Assembly: GCF_012396365.1 (NCBI RefSeq) | Contig: NZ_JAAXPG010000001.1 | Span: forward strand, 248,001-312,000 | DNA: 64,000 nucleotides | Origin: Nocardiopsis alborubida | GTDB taxonomy: Bacteria; Actinomycetota; Actinomycetes; Streptosporangiales; Streptosporangiaceae | Direction of reading: 5' to 3' | Shown: positions 44,956-53,568 of the stretch, piece after piece | Layout: each line of letters begins with the position of its first letter | Numbering within the stretch: the stretch's first letter is position 1 | Notes under the pieces: model-generated | What the model was told of the DNA's origin: nothing | The model's input: the letters and a program-made list of their open reading frames with translations, nothing else | The model's database searches: none | Made by a program: the position numbers and the translations under genes

Positions 44956-47238
44956 GTGAACGACCCGGCTGAACGAACACGCCTCGACGCCGCCGACTAC
45001 GCCCGCGCCGAGCAGATGCTCGCGCCGCACAGAGCCCGCCTCATACCGCAGGCCGCCGTCGCACCGCAGTGGTCGAGCGACGGCACCCGGTTCTGGTACC
45101 GCTCGGGGACACGGCACATCGTGGTCGATCCGGCGGCGGGCACCAGACGCGACGCGTTCGACCACGAACGTCTGGCGGCGGCGCTGTCACAGAGCTCCGG
45201 GCGCGCGGTCGAGGCCGACGCCCTGCCGCTGGCGTCCCTCGACTTCGAGCCTCCGGGCGGCGGCGCCGACGCGACCCGCTTCTCGGCGTTCGGTACCCGG
45301 TGGGAGTGGTCGGACCGCGCCTCGTCCTGTACCCGGATCGACGACGACCACCCCGCGGGGCCGGGCGAGGTCGCCTCACCGGACGGGGCGTGGGTGGCGT
45401 TCCGCCGCGGGGGCGACGTGTGGGTGCGCAGCCGCGACGACAGGCAGGAGTTCGCGCTCACCGAGGACGCGGAGCCGGACTGGGACTACGGCGGCCTGCC
45501 CGACGCCGCCACGAAGGTATCGCTGCCCCTGCAGGGCCTGGATGCGCCGCTCGTGGCCGAGTGGTCGCCGGACTCCACCCGGCTGCTCACCCACCGGATC
45601 GACCAGCGGGGGCTGCCCGAACAGGTGCTGGTGGAGTCGTCTCCGCCCGGGGGAGGGCGGCCGGTGGCACACCGCATCCGCTACCCCATGCCCGACGACG
45701 AGGCCCAGGCGACGGTGTCGTGGCGCGTGCTCGACGTCGGTACCCGGCAGGTCGTCGGCGAACAGGGCGACCCGGAGGTCCTCTCGGTCCACAACCTGAC
45801 GCGACGGTGGTGGACGGGACAGTGGGGCAGCGCGATCCACGTCCTACACCAGTCGAGGGACGGGCGCACCGTGGAACTGCGCCGTCTCGACCCGCTCACC
45901 GGGGCGCGGACGACGCTGGTCACCGAGACCGACCGCACCCGGGTCGACCCCTCGCCCTACCTCCACCTCCCTCCGGTGACGCGTGTGCTGGACTCCGGGG
46001 AGATCCTGTGGTGGTCCCAGCGCGACGGTTGGGGCCACCTCTACCTCTACTCCGCCGACGGCGGCCGGGTCGAGCGGGTCACCGAGGGGCCGTGGCTGGT
46101 CCACCGGGTGCTGTGGGTCGACGAGGACCGCCGCCAGGTGTGGTTCGTCGCCTGCGGACTCCACGCCGACGACCCCTACGTGCGACAGATCTGCCGCGTG
46201 GGCCTCGAAGGCAGCGGGTTCGAGCGGCTCACCGACGACGACCTCGACCACGACGCGGTCAGCCCTCCGCAGGGCGGCTACCTCCTCGACCGGGCCTCGG
46301 ACGTGGCCACGCCGCCGCGGGCTCGGGTGCTCGACGGCGACGGGCTGCCCCTGGTCGAACTCGAAGCCCCGGACACCGCTCCGCTCCGAGCGGCGGGCTG
46401 GAGCCCGCCCGAGCGGTTCCGCACCCTCGCCGCCGACGGGCGCACTCCGATCCACGGCGTGCTGTGGCGCCCGCACGGCTTCGATCCGGCCAGGCGCTAC
46501 CCCGTCGTCGACCACTGCTACCCCGGGCCCAACACGCACCGGGCGTCGCCGGCGTTCGGGAACCTGTTCACCGGGGAGCCCGAGGCGCTGGCCGCGCTCG
46601 GGTTCGCCGTGGTCGCGATCGACGGCCGGGGCACCCCGCTGCGCAGCAAGGCGTTCCTGGACCACTCCTACACGGGGGACCTGGGCATGTCGGCGGCGTT
46701 GGCCGACCACGTCGCCGCCATCCGCGAACTGGGGCGCCGCCACCCCTGGTTGGACACCGGCCGAGTGGCCATGACCGGCGATTCGGGGGGCGGTTTCGCC
46801 ACGGCCCGTGCCCTGCTCACCCATCCGGAGTTCTACACCGTGGGCGTCGCGCGGACCGGCGCCCACGACTTCTCGGTCTACCTGCCCTTCTGGACGGAAC
46901 AGTTCTGCGGCGAGCCCAGCGCGGAGAACCGCCGGGCCATGGTCAACACGCACCTGGCCGACAACCTGCGCGGCAAGCTCCTGCTGATCGACGGCGAGCT
47001 CGACGACAACGTGCTGCACTACCAGAGCCTGCGCCTCGTCGACGCGCTCATCGACGCCGACGCCGACGTCGACATGCTCCTCGTGCCCGGTGTCGACCAC
47101 AGCCTCATCGGCCGCTACCACTACATCACGCGGCGGACCTGGGACTACCTGGTGCGCCACCTGCACGGCACCGAGCCACCGCGCTACCGCCTCGCTCCGC
47201 TCCCGCCGATGCCGGAGTGGGCCGTCGTCCCGTCCTGA
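44956..47238 (+). CDS. S9 family serine peptidase (dipeptidyl peptidase IV-like)
   Basis: 760 residues. An N-terminal beta-propeller (about 40-500; repeated SPDGAWVAFRRGGDVWVRS-type blades) covers an alpha/beta hydrolase domain with the triad Ser610 in TGDSGGGFATA, Asp683 in DGELDDNV and His715 in GVDHSLIGRY. The DPP IV-type N-domain with an S9 domain removes dipeptides or short peptides. No signal sequence, so probably cytoplasmic. The GTG at 44956 follows GGAAGG. Monocistronic. It is flanked by decayed DNA but is itself intact. Confidence 0.92.
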   Translation: MNDPAERTRLDAADYARAEQMLAPHRARLIPQAAVAPQWSSDGTRFWYRSGTRHIVVDPAAGTRRDAFDHERLAAALSQSSGRAVEADALPLASLDFEPPGGGADATRFSAFGTRWEWSDRASSCTRIDDDHPAGPGEVASPDGAWVAFRRGGDVWVRSRDDRQEFALTEDAEPDWDYGGLPDAATKVSLPLQGLDAPLVAEWSPDSTRLLTHRIDQRGLPEQVLVESSPPGGGRPVAHRIRYPMPDDEAQATVSWRVLDVGTRQVVGEQGDPEVLSVHNLTRRWWTGQWGSAIHVLHQSRDGRTVELRRLDPLTGARTTLVTETDRTRVDPSPYLHLPPVTRVLDSGEILWWSQRDGWGHLYLYSADGGRVERVTEGPWLVHRVLWVDEDRRQVWFVACGLHADDPYVRQICRVGLEGSGFERLTDDDLDHDAVSPPQGGYLLDRASDVATPPRARVLDGDGLPLVELEAPDTAPLRAAGWSPPERFRTLAADGRTPIHGVLWRPHGFDPARRYPVVDHCYPGPNTHRASPAFGNLFTGEPEALAALGFAVVAIDGRGTPLRSKAFLDHSYTGDLGMSAALADHVAAIRELGRRHPWLDTGRVAMTGDSGGGFATARALLTHPEFYTVGVARTGAHDFSVYLPFWTEQFCGEPSAENRRAMVNTHLADNLRGKLLLIDGELDDNVLHYQSLRLVDALIDADADVDMLLVPGVDHSLIGRYHYITRRTWDYLVRHLHGTEPPRYRLAPLPPMPEWAVVPS

Positions 47239-47352
47239 GGACGCGCCGGTAGGGTCCCCCCCGAGTCACAGCGGGTTGCGGGTTCAGGACTGCTCCCGAG
47301 CAACGGACTGCTGCCCGGAGGCGGGTCGGTCGGCGGCGCAGACCGGCCGGTG

Positions 47353-48057
47353 TCACGGGGTACCGGACATCACGCGTTCGATCCGGGCGGGTGGTGGTTC
47401 TTCCGCGGTGCGTAGGGGACCGCGGGCGTCCGGGCCGGAACCGAAGCGGATCCAGGCCAGCTCCCGCGCCCGGCGCCGGTCGAGTGCGAGCAGACTGCGC
47501 GCGCCCGGTGCGAACGCCGCAGGCCTGTGCCGGGTGGCCGCGCGCAGCCGCCGCCAGCGCCGTGAGTGCACCCGGTGGCTGCGCTCGGTCACCCGCCGCC
47601 CCCGGGCGTCCTGTCCGCTCCGGGCCTCCTGCGGGGTGGCGTCGATCATCAGCACGTGGACCTCGTACCGGCGGAGCCGGCAGAGCAGGGCGAGCAGCAC
47701 GCGGACCGAGCGCCGGGTCCCGCACTCGTGCACCACCACGGGGCCGCCGCGCAGCGCCGCGGCCACACGGGCCAGGTGCAGTACGTGCACCACCCAGCGC
47801 CACAGCGGGTAGGGGACGCGGCCGAGCAGCGCCCCGAGCCGGTAGCGCGACTGCAATGAGTCGATCACCCGCACACCGTCCGCGGCGACCACGGTCCGGT
47901 CCTCGTCCCCGCGCAGACCGAACAGCCGCCGCAGCAGCGTGCTCTTCCCGGCCCCGGGCACCCCGGTGACCACCACCAGGGACCGCCGGGGGTAGACCGC
48001 CCCGCGCACCCTCGCGTCGTTCTCCGAGGGCGCGTACCGCACCAGACCCTGGGACAT
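47353..48057 (-). CDS. P-loop kinase-like ATPase
   Basis: 234 residues. Walker A is VVTGVPGAGKSTLLRRLF near 30-47, with a likely Walker B/acceptor site further on (GGPVVVHECGTRR) and an adenylate-kinase-like LID rich in Arg (GQDARGRRVTERSHRVHSRR). This is the layout of small nucleotide or zeta-toxin-like kinases grouped as AAA_33. The substrate is unknown. The ATG at 48057 follows GAGGAG; the longer open frame upstream is the IS481 remnant. A hydrophobic patch around VVHVLHLARVAAAL may associate with the membrane. Confidence 0.75.
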   Translation of the reverse strand: MSQGLVRYAPSENDARVRGAVYPRRSLVVVTGVPGAGKSTLLRRLFGLRGDEDRTVVAADGVRVIDSLQSRYRLGALLGRVPYPLWRWVVHVLHLARVAAALRGGPVVVHECGTRRSVRVLLALLCRLRRYEVHVLMIDATPQEARSGQDARGRRVTERSHRVHSRRWRRLRAATRHRPAAFAPGARSLLALDRRRARELAWIRFGSGPDARGPLRTAEEPPPARIERVMSGTP

Positions 48058-48145
48058 CTTCGGTAGCTCCTCAAAGCCGACCTGGGCGCCGGTGGGGTGC
48101 GGATCCACAGCGGCCGCGTCACCGACATCATGGCGCTGCTGTGCG

Positions 48146-48453
48146 TGTACTGACCTGAGAGGTTGGTGCCGCGGAAGGCGGGAGGGCCGCCGATCGCGTT
48201 GTGGAACCGGTGGTGATTGTAGTGATGCCGCCACCTCGGAACGCCTCCGGTTCCTCTCGTCGGCCGGGTTCCCGCCGCGGGTCGGGCGGAAGCGGTCGTC
48301 CACCGCGCTGTGCAGGTGGGCATACCCCGTGTCGGAGTGGTTCTCGCGCCCCCGGCCGGGTCCGAGCCCCTTGCGGCCGCCGCCGTCGGGGATGTCGCCG
48401 GGTTTCCCGAGGTCCACGTGCACCAGCTCGCCGGGGAGCTCACCGCCACGCAC
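48146..48453 (-). pseudogene. IS481-family transposase remnant with internal deletion
   Basis: Two pieces of one transposase lie in different frames on the minus strand. The first (48274-48453) reads GELPGELVHVDLGKPGDIPD and then TGYAHLHSAVDD, the start of the integrase core. The second (48146-48235) reads HHYNHHRFHNAIGGPPAF and NLSGQYT, the usual IS481 C terminus. Most of the DDE catalytic core between them is missing, so it cannot move. No terminal repeats found. Confidence 0.75.
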
Positions 48454-48538
48454 CGCGCACGCGCGGGACGCTCGTCGAGACCCCTCCTCGGGCTCGCTGA
48501 GGTGTGCCCGTCGGGCCTGGATGCCGCCCGTTCGCAGA

Positions 48539-49513
48539 TCAGCCCCCCGATTCGATCAGTGGCGTGAGCCCGTCCAGCAGGTGTTTCATGCCGAGGTCGA
48601 AGATCGCGTGCACGTCGGTCGGCCCCGAGACGCTGAACGTCAGGGGGAACCTGCCCTGCTCGGCGATCCGCAGGAACTCCTCGCCCCTGGACCGCCACCA
48701 GTGCTCGGCGTCCATCCCTGCCTCGTACCCCTCCACCACCGCACGCGTGCCCTGGAGCGCCATGCCGGAGGTGTAGGCGGACACGAAGGTGAGGATCGCC
48801 ATGGCCGCGTCCGGTGAGCGCCCCTGGCCGGTGATCACCCGCATCATCCACTCGGCGTTCTGCACCAGCCCGGGGGACTGGACCGCTCCGGCGAGTGGGG
48901 TCAGCCGCACGGTCCAGGGGTGCCTCCGGTAGATGCCCCACTCCGTCAGCAGCGCCAGTTCGAGCGCCTCGCGCCAGTCGGCGGGCGGCGGTTCGGGCAG
49001 GGCGTGCTCCGTGTAGACCTGGTCGATCATCGCCGTCACCAGCGCGTCCTTGTTCGCGACGTGGCGGTACAGGGCCATGGTGCTCACCCCCAGGTGGGTG
49101 GCGACCCTGCGCATGGACAGGCCGTCGACGCCCTCGGCGTCGGCGATGGTGATCGCGGCCAGGACGATGGCCTCCCGGCCGAGACCGGTCTCGGCCGGCG
49201 GGCGGTGTTCTCCCGCCTGCGCCGGACGCGGGCGTTCCCGCTGCCGCTGTGGTCCTCGTGGCTCCGGGGCGGAGGGGGGCGCGTCCCGCACGAGGGTTCC
49301 GACCCCGCGCACCGCTTCGACCAGGCCTTCCTGGCGCAGGGACGCCAGCGCCTTGGTCGCGGTGGCCATGGCCACGCCCCACTCGCGCATGATCTCCCGC
49401 GTCGAGGGCACACGCTCTCCCGGTCCCAGCTCCCCGGCGTCGATGCGCGCGCGGATGTCGGCGACGACCCGTGCGTAGGGCGGCAGCTCCCGTTTTCCGG
49501 TCGTGGACACCAC
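48539..49513 (-). CDS. GntR-TetR fusion regulator
   Basis: 324 residues with two DNA-binding modules. The N-terminal winged helix of GntR type (about 8-75) has YARVVADIRARIDAGELGPG and VPSTREIMREWGVAMATATKA; a charged linker (about 78-108) leads to a TetR helix-turn-helix (about 110-160: LSMRRVATHLGVSTMALYRH) and a TetR C-terminal ligand domain. Such fusions occur in actinomycetes, usually as repressors. The GTG at 49513 follows AAGGGGG. It is divergent from the DUF418 gene; two inverted sites in the gap are candidate operators. Confidence 0.85.
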   Translation of the reverse strand: MVSTTGKRELPPYARVVADIRARIDAGELGPGERVPSTREIMREWGVAMATATKALASLRQEGLVEAVRGVGTLVRDAPPSAPEPRGPQRQRERPRPAQAGEHRPPAETGLGREAIVLAAITIADAEGVDGLSMRRVATHLGVSTMALYRHVANKDALVTAMIDQVYTEHALPEPPPADWREALELALLTEWGIYRRHPWTVRLTPLAGAVQSPGLVQNAEWMMRVITGQGRSPDAAMAILTFVSAYTSGMALQGTRAVVEGYEAGMDAEHWWRSRGEEFLRIAEQGRFPLTFSVSGPTDVHAIFDLGMKHLLDGLTPLIESGG

Positions 49514-49550
49514 TGACCCCCTTCGGTCCTGTCCCGCTGCTCCAGAGTGT

Positions 49551-49634
49551 ACTAGTGCACGATGGGGGCTTGGGTTACCTCGTTGAAGGTGCCGGGGCGT
49601 CCTGAAGAACCTCCTTCGATCCGTAGTGCACTAG
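49551..49634. promoter_or_regulatory. Paired inverted operator-like sites
   Basis: ACTAGTGCAC at 49551-49560 and AGTGCACTAG at 49625-49634 share a nine-base core in opposite orientation, 65 bp apart, in the gap upstream of the GntR-TetR gene. Likely binding sites for that regulator. Confidence 0.6.
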
Positions 49635-49728
49635 GGCAGTGCGCTGGATGCGGTGAGCTTTTCGGCTATTGGTCAGGGTTTACTGCGGGGGGCATGCTGT
49701 GTGTACGATGTACGCACAGCGCGTCGCC

Positions 49729-49756
49729 CCGAGGTGCGCCCCGGTGCGCACCTCGG
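49729..49756 (+). promoter_or_regulatory. Hairpin in the leader of the DUF418 gene
   Basis: Perfect 11-base arms (49729-49739, 49746-49756; CCGAGGTGCGC and its complement) around a six-base loop, 45 bp before the ATG. It is too far upstream to mask the ribosome site directly; it could be a protein site or an RNA stem. Confidence 0.5.
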
Positions 49757-49801
49757 CGCGTACGCCGTCCATCGGAGCCCACGGCCCTTTCGGAGGCCAC
49801 C

Positions 49802-50974
49802 ATGTCCCACACGCCCACATCCGAGGCCCGCACCGCTCCGGCCTCGGACCACCCGCTTCCGCTCGACCGCCGCTCCCTGGCCCCGGACCTGGCCCGCGGC
49901 GTCATGCTGCTGTTCATCGCACTCGCCCACACGCACCTGTTCACCGTGTTCATCGGTGGCCTTGAGGGTGCTCCCACCACAGCGGACCAGATCACCACCG
50001 CGGGCACGGTCATGTTCGTCGACCTGCGCAGCTACCCCATGTTCGCGGCCCTGTTCGGTTACGGCCTGGCCCAGATCCACCGCCGCCGCGGCGAACGGGG
50101 GCACGCCTGGCCCCGGACCCGCGGCCTGCTGCGCCGACGCGGCCTGTGGCTGGTCGTCTTCGGGCTGGCGCACACGGTGCTGCTCTTCCCCGCGGACATC
50201 CTGGCCGTCTACGGCCTGGTGACGCTGCTCCTGGCGGGCGTACTGCGGCTGCGCGACCGGACCCTGGTGCTCCTGGCGGCGGTCTGGCTCCCCGTGGCCA
50301 CGGCCGTGCACGCCCTGATCGCCGCCGAGGACTCCCTGACGGGCCAGGGCATGCCGCTGATGCCCGACGGGTTCGTGGACGAGCTCCTCTTCCGGCTGAC
50401 CCTGTTCTCGGTCCTGGCCGTGGTGATGTTCGCCAGCACCCTCGTCCCCTTCCTGGTCGGCGTCCTGGCAGCCCGGCACCGACTCCTGGAGCGGCCCCAC
50501 GAGCACCTGCGGCTTCTGCGCACGACCGCGATCGTGGGGATCCCCCTGGCTGTGCTGGGCGGCCTTCCCCTGGCACTGGACAAGGCGGGGGTGTGGACCG
50601 GCGCCGCCGCCGGGGACGTCGTGGTCACCACCGCCCTGCACCAGGTGAGCGGCTACGCGGGAGCTCTGGGCTACACGGCGCTCATCGCCCTGGTCGCGGC
50701 CCGCCTCACGGGCCGGGAGGGGCCGGTGACCAACGCGCTGGCCGCACTCGGACAGCGCTCGATGACCTTCTACCTGGCCCAGTCCGTGGCCTGGGCGGTG
50801 CTGTTCTCCTCCTACACGCTCGACCTGCACCTGACGTCGCCTGCCATCGGCGTGGGCGTCGCGGTGTCCGTGTGGCTGACCACGGTGCTGCTCGCCGACC
50901 TCATGCGCCGCCGAGGCGTGCGCGGGCCGGCCGAGGCGGCGCTGCGCCGCCTGACCTACGGGCCTCCTCGCTGA
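49802..50974 (+). CDS. DUF418 family membrane protein
   Basis: 390 residues with about nine or ten membrane helices. The N-terminal DLARGVMLLFIALAHTHLF and the RSYPMFAALFGYGLAQIHRR segment are typical of DUF418 proteins, and the C-terminal domain has LGQRSMTFYLAQSVAWAVLF. They are predicted transport-related inner membrane proteins; the substrate is unknown. GGAGG precedes the ATG at 49802. Divergent from, and probably controlled by, the GntR-TetR regulator. Confidence 0.88.
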   Translation: MSHTPTSEARTAPASDHPLPLDRRSLAPDLARGVMLLFIALAHTHLFTVFIGGLEGAPTTADQITTAGTVMFVDLRSYPMFAALFGYGLAQIHRRRGERGHAWPRTRGLLRRRGLWLVVFGLAHTVLLFPADILAVYGLVTLLLAGVLRLRDRTLVLLAAVWLPVATAVHALIAAEDSLTGQGMPLMPDGFVDELLFRLTLFSVLAVVMFASTLVPFLVGVLAARHRLLERPHEHLRLLRTTAIVGIPLAVLGGLPLALDKAGVWTGAAAGDVVVTTALHQVSGYAGALGYTALIALVAARLTGREGPVTNALAALGQRSMTFYLAQSVAWAVLFSSYTLDLHLTSPAIGVGVAVSVWLTTVLLADLMRRRGVRGPAEAALRRLTYGPPR

Positions 50975-51317
50975 GCCGACCGGTCCTCCCGACGCGGTGG
51001 CGGGTACGGGGCCGCCGCCGAGCGGCTACGGCAGAGCCCGTGGCCCCGTTCCGAGGGGCCGGTCGTCGGGCGAGGGCCGTGGCCGGGTCACACGAGGCGC
51101 TGGTCGGCGCGGCACCGGTCGGTTCGTCTCGTGCCGGCCGCGCCGGAGAGGACTGGCGCGCCGCCTCGCCCGGGCCGCGTTCACGGACGCGTTCACGGAC
51201 GTGTTCGCGGCCGGCCCCGCGGGGGGGGGGAGGGGGACACCGGTGACACACGCGGTCCACGTCGGGCCCCGAGCATGATTACTTCGAGACGAGAAGTAAA
51301 TTCGCTATGCTCGGGGC
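50975..51317. other. Gap with no gene; G-tract and tandem repeat
   Basis: 343 bp. Contains a short direct repeat, CGTTCACGGACG twice in tandem at about 51178-51201, a ten-base run of G near 51220-51230, and the operator at 51279-51299. No supported gene. Confidence 0.5.
51279..51299. promoter_or_regulatory. Operator-like palindrome upstream of the MarR gene
   Basis: TTACTTC and GAAGTAA arms with a seven-base spacer, ending 18 bp before the MarR start. A likely autoregulatory site that would overlap the promoter. Confidence 0.65.
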
Positions 51318-51740
51318 ATGGGGCACAGTGAGCTGGAGCTGGCGGTGGTGGCGACCCAGGACGTCGTGACGCGGGCGAACGTCCAGCTGGAGACGGCGCT
51401 GGCCGAGCACCGTCTCACGCGCGCCACCGCGCAGGCCCTGTGGGAGATCGACCCCGACGAGACGCCCCCGTCGATGAAGACGATGGCCGGGCGGCTGTTC
51501 TGCCAGGCGCCCAACCTGAGCTTCGTGGTCAACCAGCTCGCCGACAGGGGGCTGGTGGAGCGGCAGGTGGACCCCGCCGACCGCCGCTCGCGTGTGCTCG
51601 TCCTGACCGCCGAAGGCCGTCGCGTGCGCGCCGCGGTCATCGAGGCGGCCGTGGCCACGACCCCGCTGGCCAAGCTCGACGAGGCCGAGTTGCGCCAGCT
51701 CGTGGCGCTGTTGGGCAAGGCCCTCCAACCGTCCGCGTAG
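51318..51740 (+). CDS. MarR-family transcriptional regulator
   Basis: 140 residues. Winged-helix core: MKTMAGRLFCQAPNLSFVVN followed by QLADRGLVERQVDPADRRSR, the recognition helix and wing typical of MarR. The N- and C-terminal helices for dimerisation are present. The ATG at 51318 follows a GGGG-type ribosome site and a clear palindrome. Its usual target, an efflux gene, seems to survive only as a short remnant just downstream. Confidence 0.88.
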   Translation: MGHSELELAVVATQDVVTRANVQLETALAEHRLTRATAQALWEIDPDETPPSMKTMAGRLFCQAPNLSFVVNQLADRGLVERQVDPADRRSRVLVLTAEGRRVRAAVIEAAVATTPLAKLDEAELRQLVALLGKALQPSA

Positions 51741-51759
51741 GGGCTCCGGGCGGGGATGA

Positions 51760-51933
51760 CCGTCCGCTGCGGCGAGCGCCGGGTCGCTCGTCCTGCTCGT
51801 GCCCAGCGTCACCGTCGCCGTGATCGCGGTCGTGGTGTGGCTGCGTACGCGTAGGACGGGACCGGCCCTGACCCCCGAGCCCGCCTGGGCACACGCCGAC
51901 GCGCGGTCCGCACGGGTTCCGAGCGTGCGATGA
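51760..51933 (+). pseudogene. Remnant of a membrane transporter C terminus
   Basis: After a stop at 51757-51759 one frame reads a single hydrophobic helix (GSLVLLVPSVTVAVIAVVVW) followed by a basic LRTRRTG and a short tail ending at 51933. This is how the last helix of an MFS-type drug transporter ends. No start codon or further helices precede it. Inferred to be the end of a deleted gene once regulated by the adjacent MarR. Confidence 0.35.
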
Positions 51934-51989
51934 GGAGCGGCGGCCCCGGGCGGAGAACCGGCGCGGGGCGGTCAGCCCCCGAGGAGCGG

Positions 51990-52604
51990 TCAGTTTCCGA
52001 GGAGGCGTTCGACCAGGAACCGCCAGCCGTCGACCAGGGGGTGGGGGGCGCACAGCTCCACGGGGTCGGCGACATCGTCCGTCGACAGGTACAGCATCAG
52101 GGGCCCCTCCAGCGCGGCGGTCAGCTGCACGGCGAGGCCGTCCAGCTGGGCCGGGGGCAGACCGGCCAGGCTCAGGAGCATGCGGATGTGGGGCTGGGTC
52201 ATGCCGGCCGCGCCAGCGGGTACCGGCAGTGAGCGGTCCACGGCGGCCCGGGCGATCGCGTGGTGCTCCAGCAGGAAGGGGATGCGGGCGCACCCGTAGG
52301 CGACCAGGCGCCGCACGGGGTCGGCGCCCGGTCCCAGCGGCGGCGGTCCGGACAGCACCTGTTCCTGGAAGCGGCGCTCGGCGTCTTCGAGCAGGGCCAC
52401 GAAGATGCCCGCGCGACTGCCGAAGCGGCGGAAGACGGTGCCCTTGCCCAACCCCGCGCGTTCGGCGAGGCCGTCCATGGTCACCTGCTGTGTCCCGTGT
52501 TCGGCGATCATCGCGCGGGCTGTTTCCAGCAGGCGTTCGCGGTTGCGCACGGCGTCCGCGCGTTCGCCGCGCTCCTTCCCGAAGGGCACCAGGGGCGAAG
52601 TCAC
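51990..52604 (-). CDS. TetR-family transcriptional repressor
   Basis: 204 residues. Helix-turn-helix at about 25-70 (RERLLETARAMIAEHG, MDGLAERAGLGKGTVFRRFG), then a helical ligand domain. It starts with GTG at 52604 and is divergent from the azoreductase gene, 141 bp away, with an inverted repeat starting 11 bp upstream of this start. Probably represses both itself and the azoreductase until a quinone or azo-type compound binds; that ligand is inferred from the neighbour. Confidence 0.9.
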   Translation of the reverse strand: MTSPLVPFGKERGERADAVRNRERLLETARAMIAEHGTQQVTMDGLAERAGLGKGTVFRRFGSRAGIFVALLEDAERRFQEQVLSGPPPLGPGADPVRRLVAYGCARIPFLLEHHAIARAAVDRSLPVPAGAAGMTQPHIRMLLSLAGLPPAQLDGLAVQLTAALEGPLMLYLSTDDVADPVELCAPHPLVDGWRFLVERLLGN

Positions 52605-52614
52605 ACGGACAATC

Positions 52615-52639
52615 TACCCCGGGAACGCTAAGCGGGGTA
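52615..52639. promoter_or_regulatory. TetR operator-like inverted repeat
   Basis: TACCCCG (52615-52621) and CGGGGTA (52633-52639) with an 11-bp spacer, just upstream of the TetR start in the divergent gap. Confidence 0.6.
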
Positions 52640-52745
52640 AAGTCCGTTTATAGTGGTGCGAGGGTCACCCGGACAGACGAACCGTCCGGCCGTGTGGCCG
52701 TGCTCCGCATACCGCGGACCCGAACACCCTTGGGGGAAGAGCCCG

Positions 52746-53378
52746 ATGAACCTGTTCCGTCTGGACGCCAGCATCCTGCCGACCGTCTCCAGCAGCGCCG
52801 AGATCGCCGACCGGGTCGAGGCCGAATGGACCGCCGCCCGTCCGCAGGGCGTCGTCACCCGCCGCCACCTGGGCGCCGATCCGCTGCCCGCCGACGCCTG
52901 GGCCCTGGCCACCATCGGCGCCGGCACGGACGAGGCCGACCGCACCCCCGAACAGGACCGGGCCCTGGCGCTGGCGGCCGAACTGGCCGCCGAACTCCAG
53001 GAGGCCGACGCGGTGGTCCTGGCCGTGCCGCTGTACAACTACGGCGTCTCCCAGCACTTCAAGACCTGGGCCGACCTGGTCATCGCGGGCGCGGGCCCCG
53101 CCAATCCGCTGCTGAAGGGCACCCCCACCGTGCTGGCCACCACCCTCGGCGGCGGCTACGGCCCCGGAACCCCCCGCGAGGGCTGGGACCACTCCACCCC
53201 CTACCTGGAGCGCGTCGTCGGTGACATCTGGCAGGCCGACCTGACCCTCATCAGGCGCGAGCTCACCCTGGCCGCGACCACGCCGGGCATGGAGGCCCTC
53301 AAGGACCTCGCCCAGCAGGAGCACGACCGGGCCCTGGCCAGCGCCAGCGAGGCCGGCCGGGCGCTCGCCGCGCGCTGA
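52746..53378 (+). CDS. azoR: FMN-dependent NADH-azoreductase
   Basis: 210 residues, flavodoxin-like fold. MNLFRLDASILPTVSSS starts the FMN-binding loop; VVLAVPLYNYGVSQHFKTW and the following ADLV, together with TLGGGYGPG, are family motifs around the flavin. The enzyme reduces azo bonds and quinones with NADH in the cytoplasm. The ATG at 52746 is preceded by a GGGGGAAGAG ribosome site. Expected to be controlled by the divergent TetR. Confidence 0.9.
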   Translation: MNLFRLDASILPTVSSSAEIADRVEAEWTAARPQGVVTRRHLGADPLPADAWALATIGAGTDEADRTPEQDRALALAAELAAELQEADAVVLAVPLYNYGVSQHFKTWADLVIAGAGPANPLLKGTPTVLATTLGGGYGPGTPREGWDHSTPYLERVVGDIWQADLTLIRRELTLAATTPGMEALKDLAQQEHDRALASASEAGRALAAR

Positions 53379-53568
53379 CGGCCCCAGCCTCCCGGCCGCC
53401 GCCGACGCCCCGGACGCCGAGCCCGCCCGGGTCCGCCGTCGACCACGTGATCCGTGTTCTCGGCGGGCCCGGGCGGTGCTCGTACGTGTCCTGGGGTTCG
53501 GGGGCTTCCCCCCCGGCGCTCGTCCGGCTCCTCGGGGCGCGGGGTCTCCCGCCCTGTTCCGGTCGGCG

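Noticed and set aside
51178..51201. CGTTCACGGACG tandem repeat as a CRISPR or minisatellite
   Set aside because: Only two units with no spacers. No CRISPR array was seen anywhere in the window.
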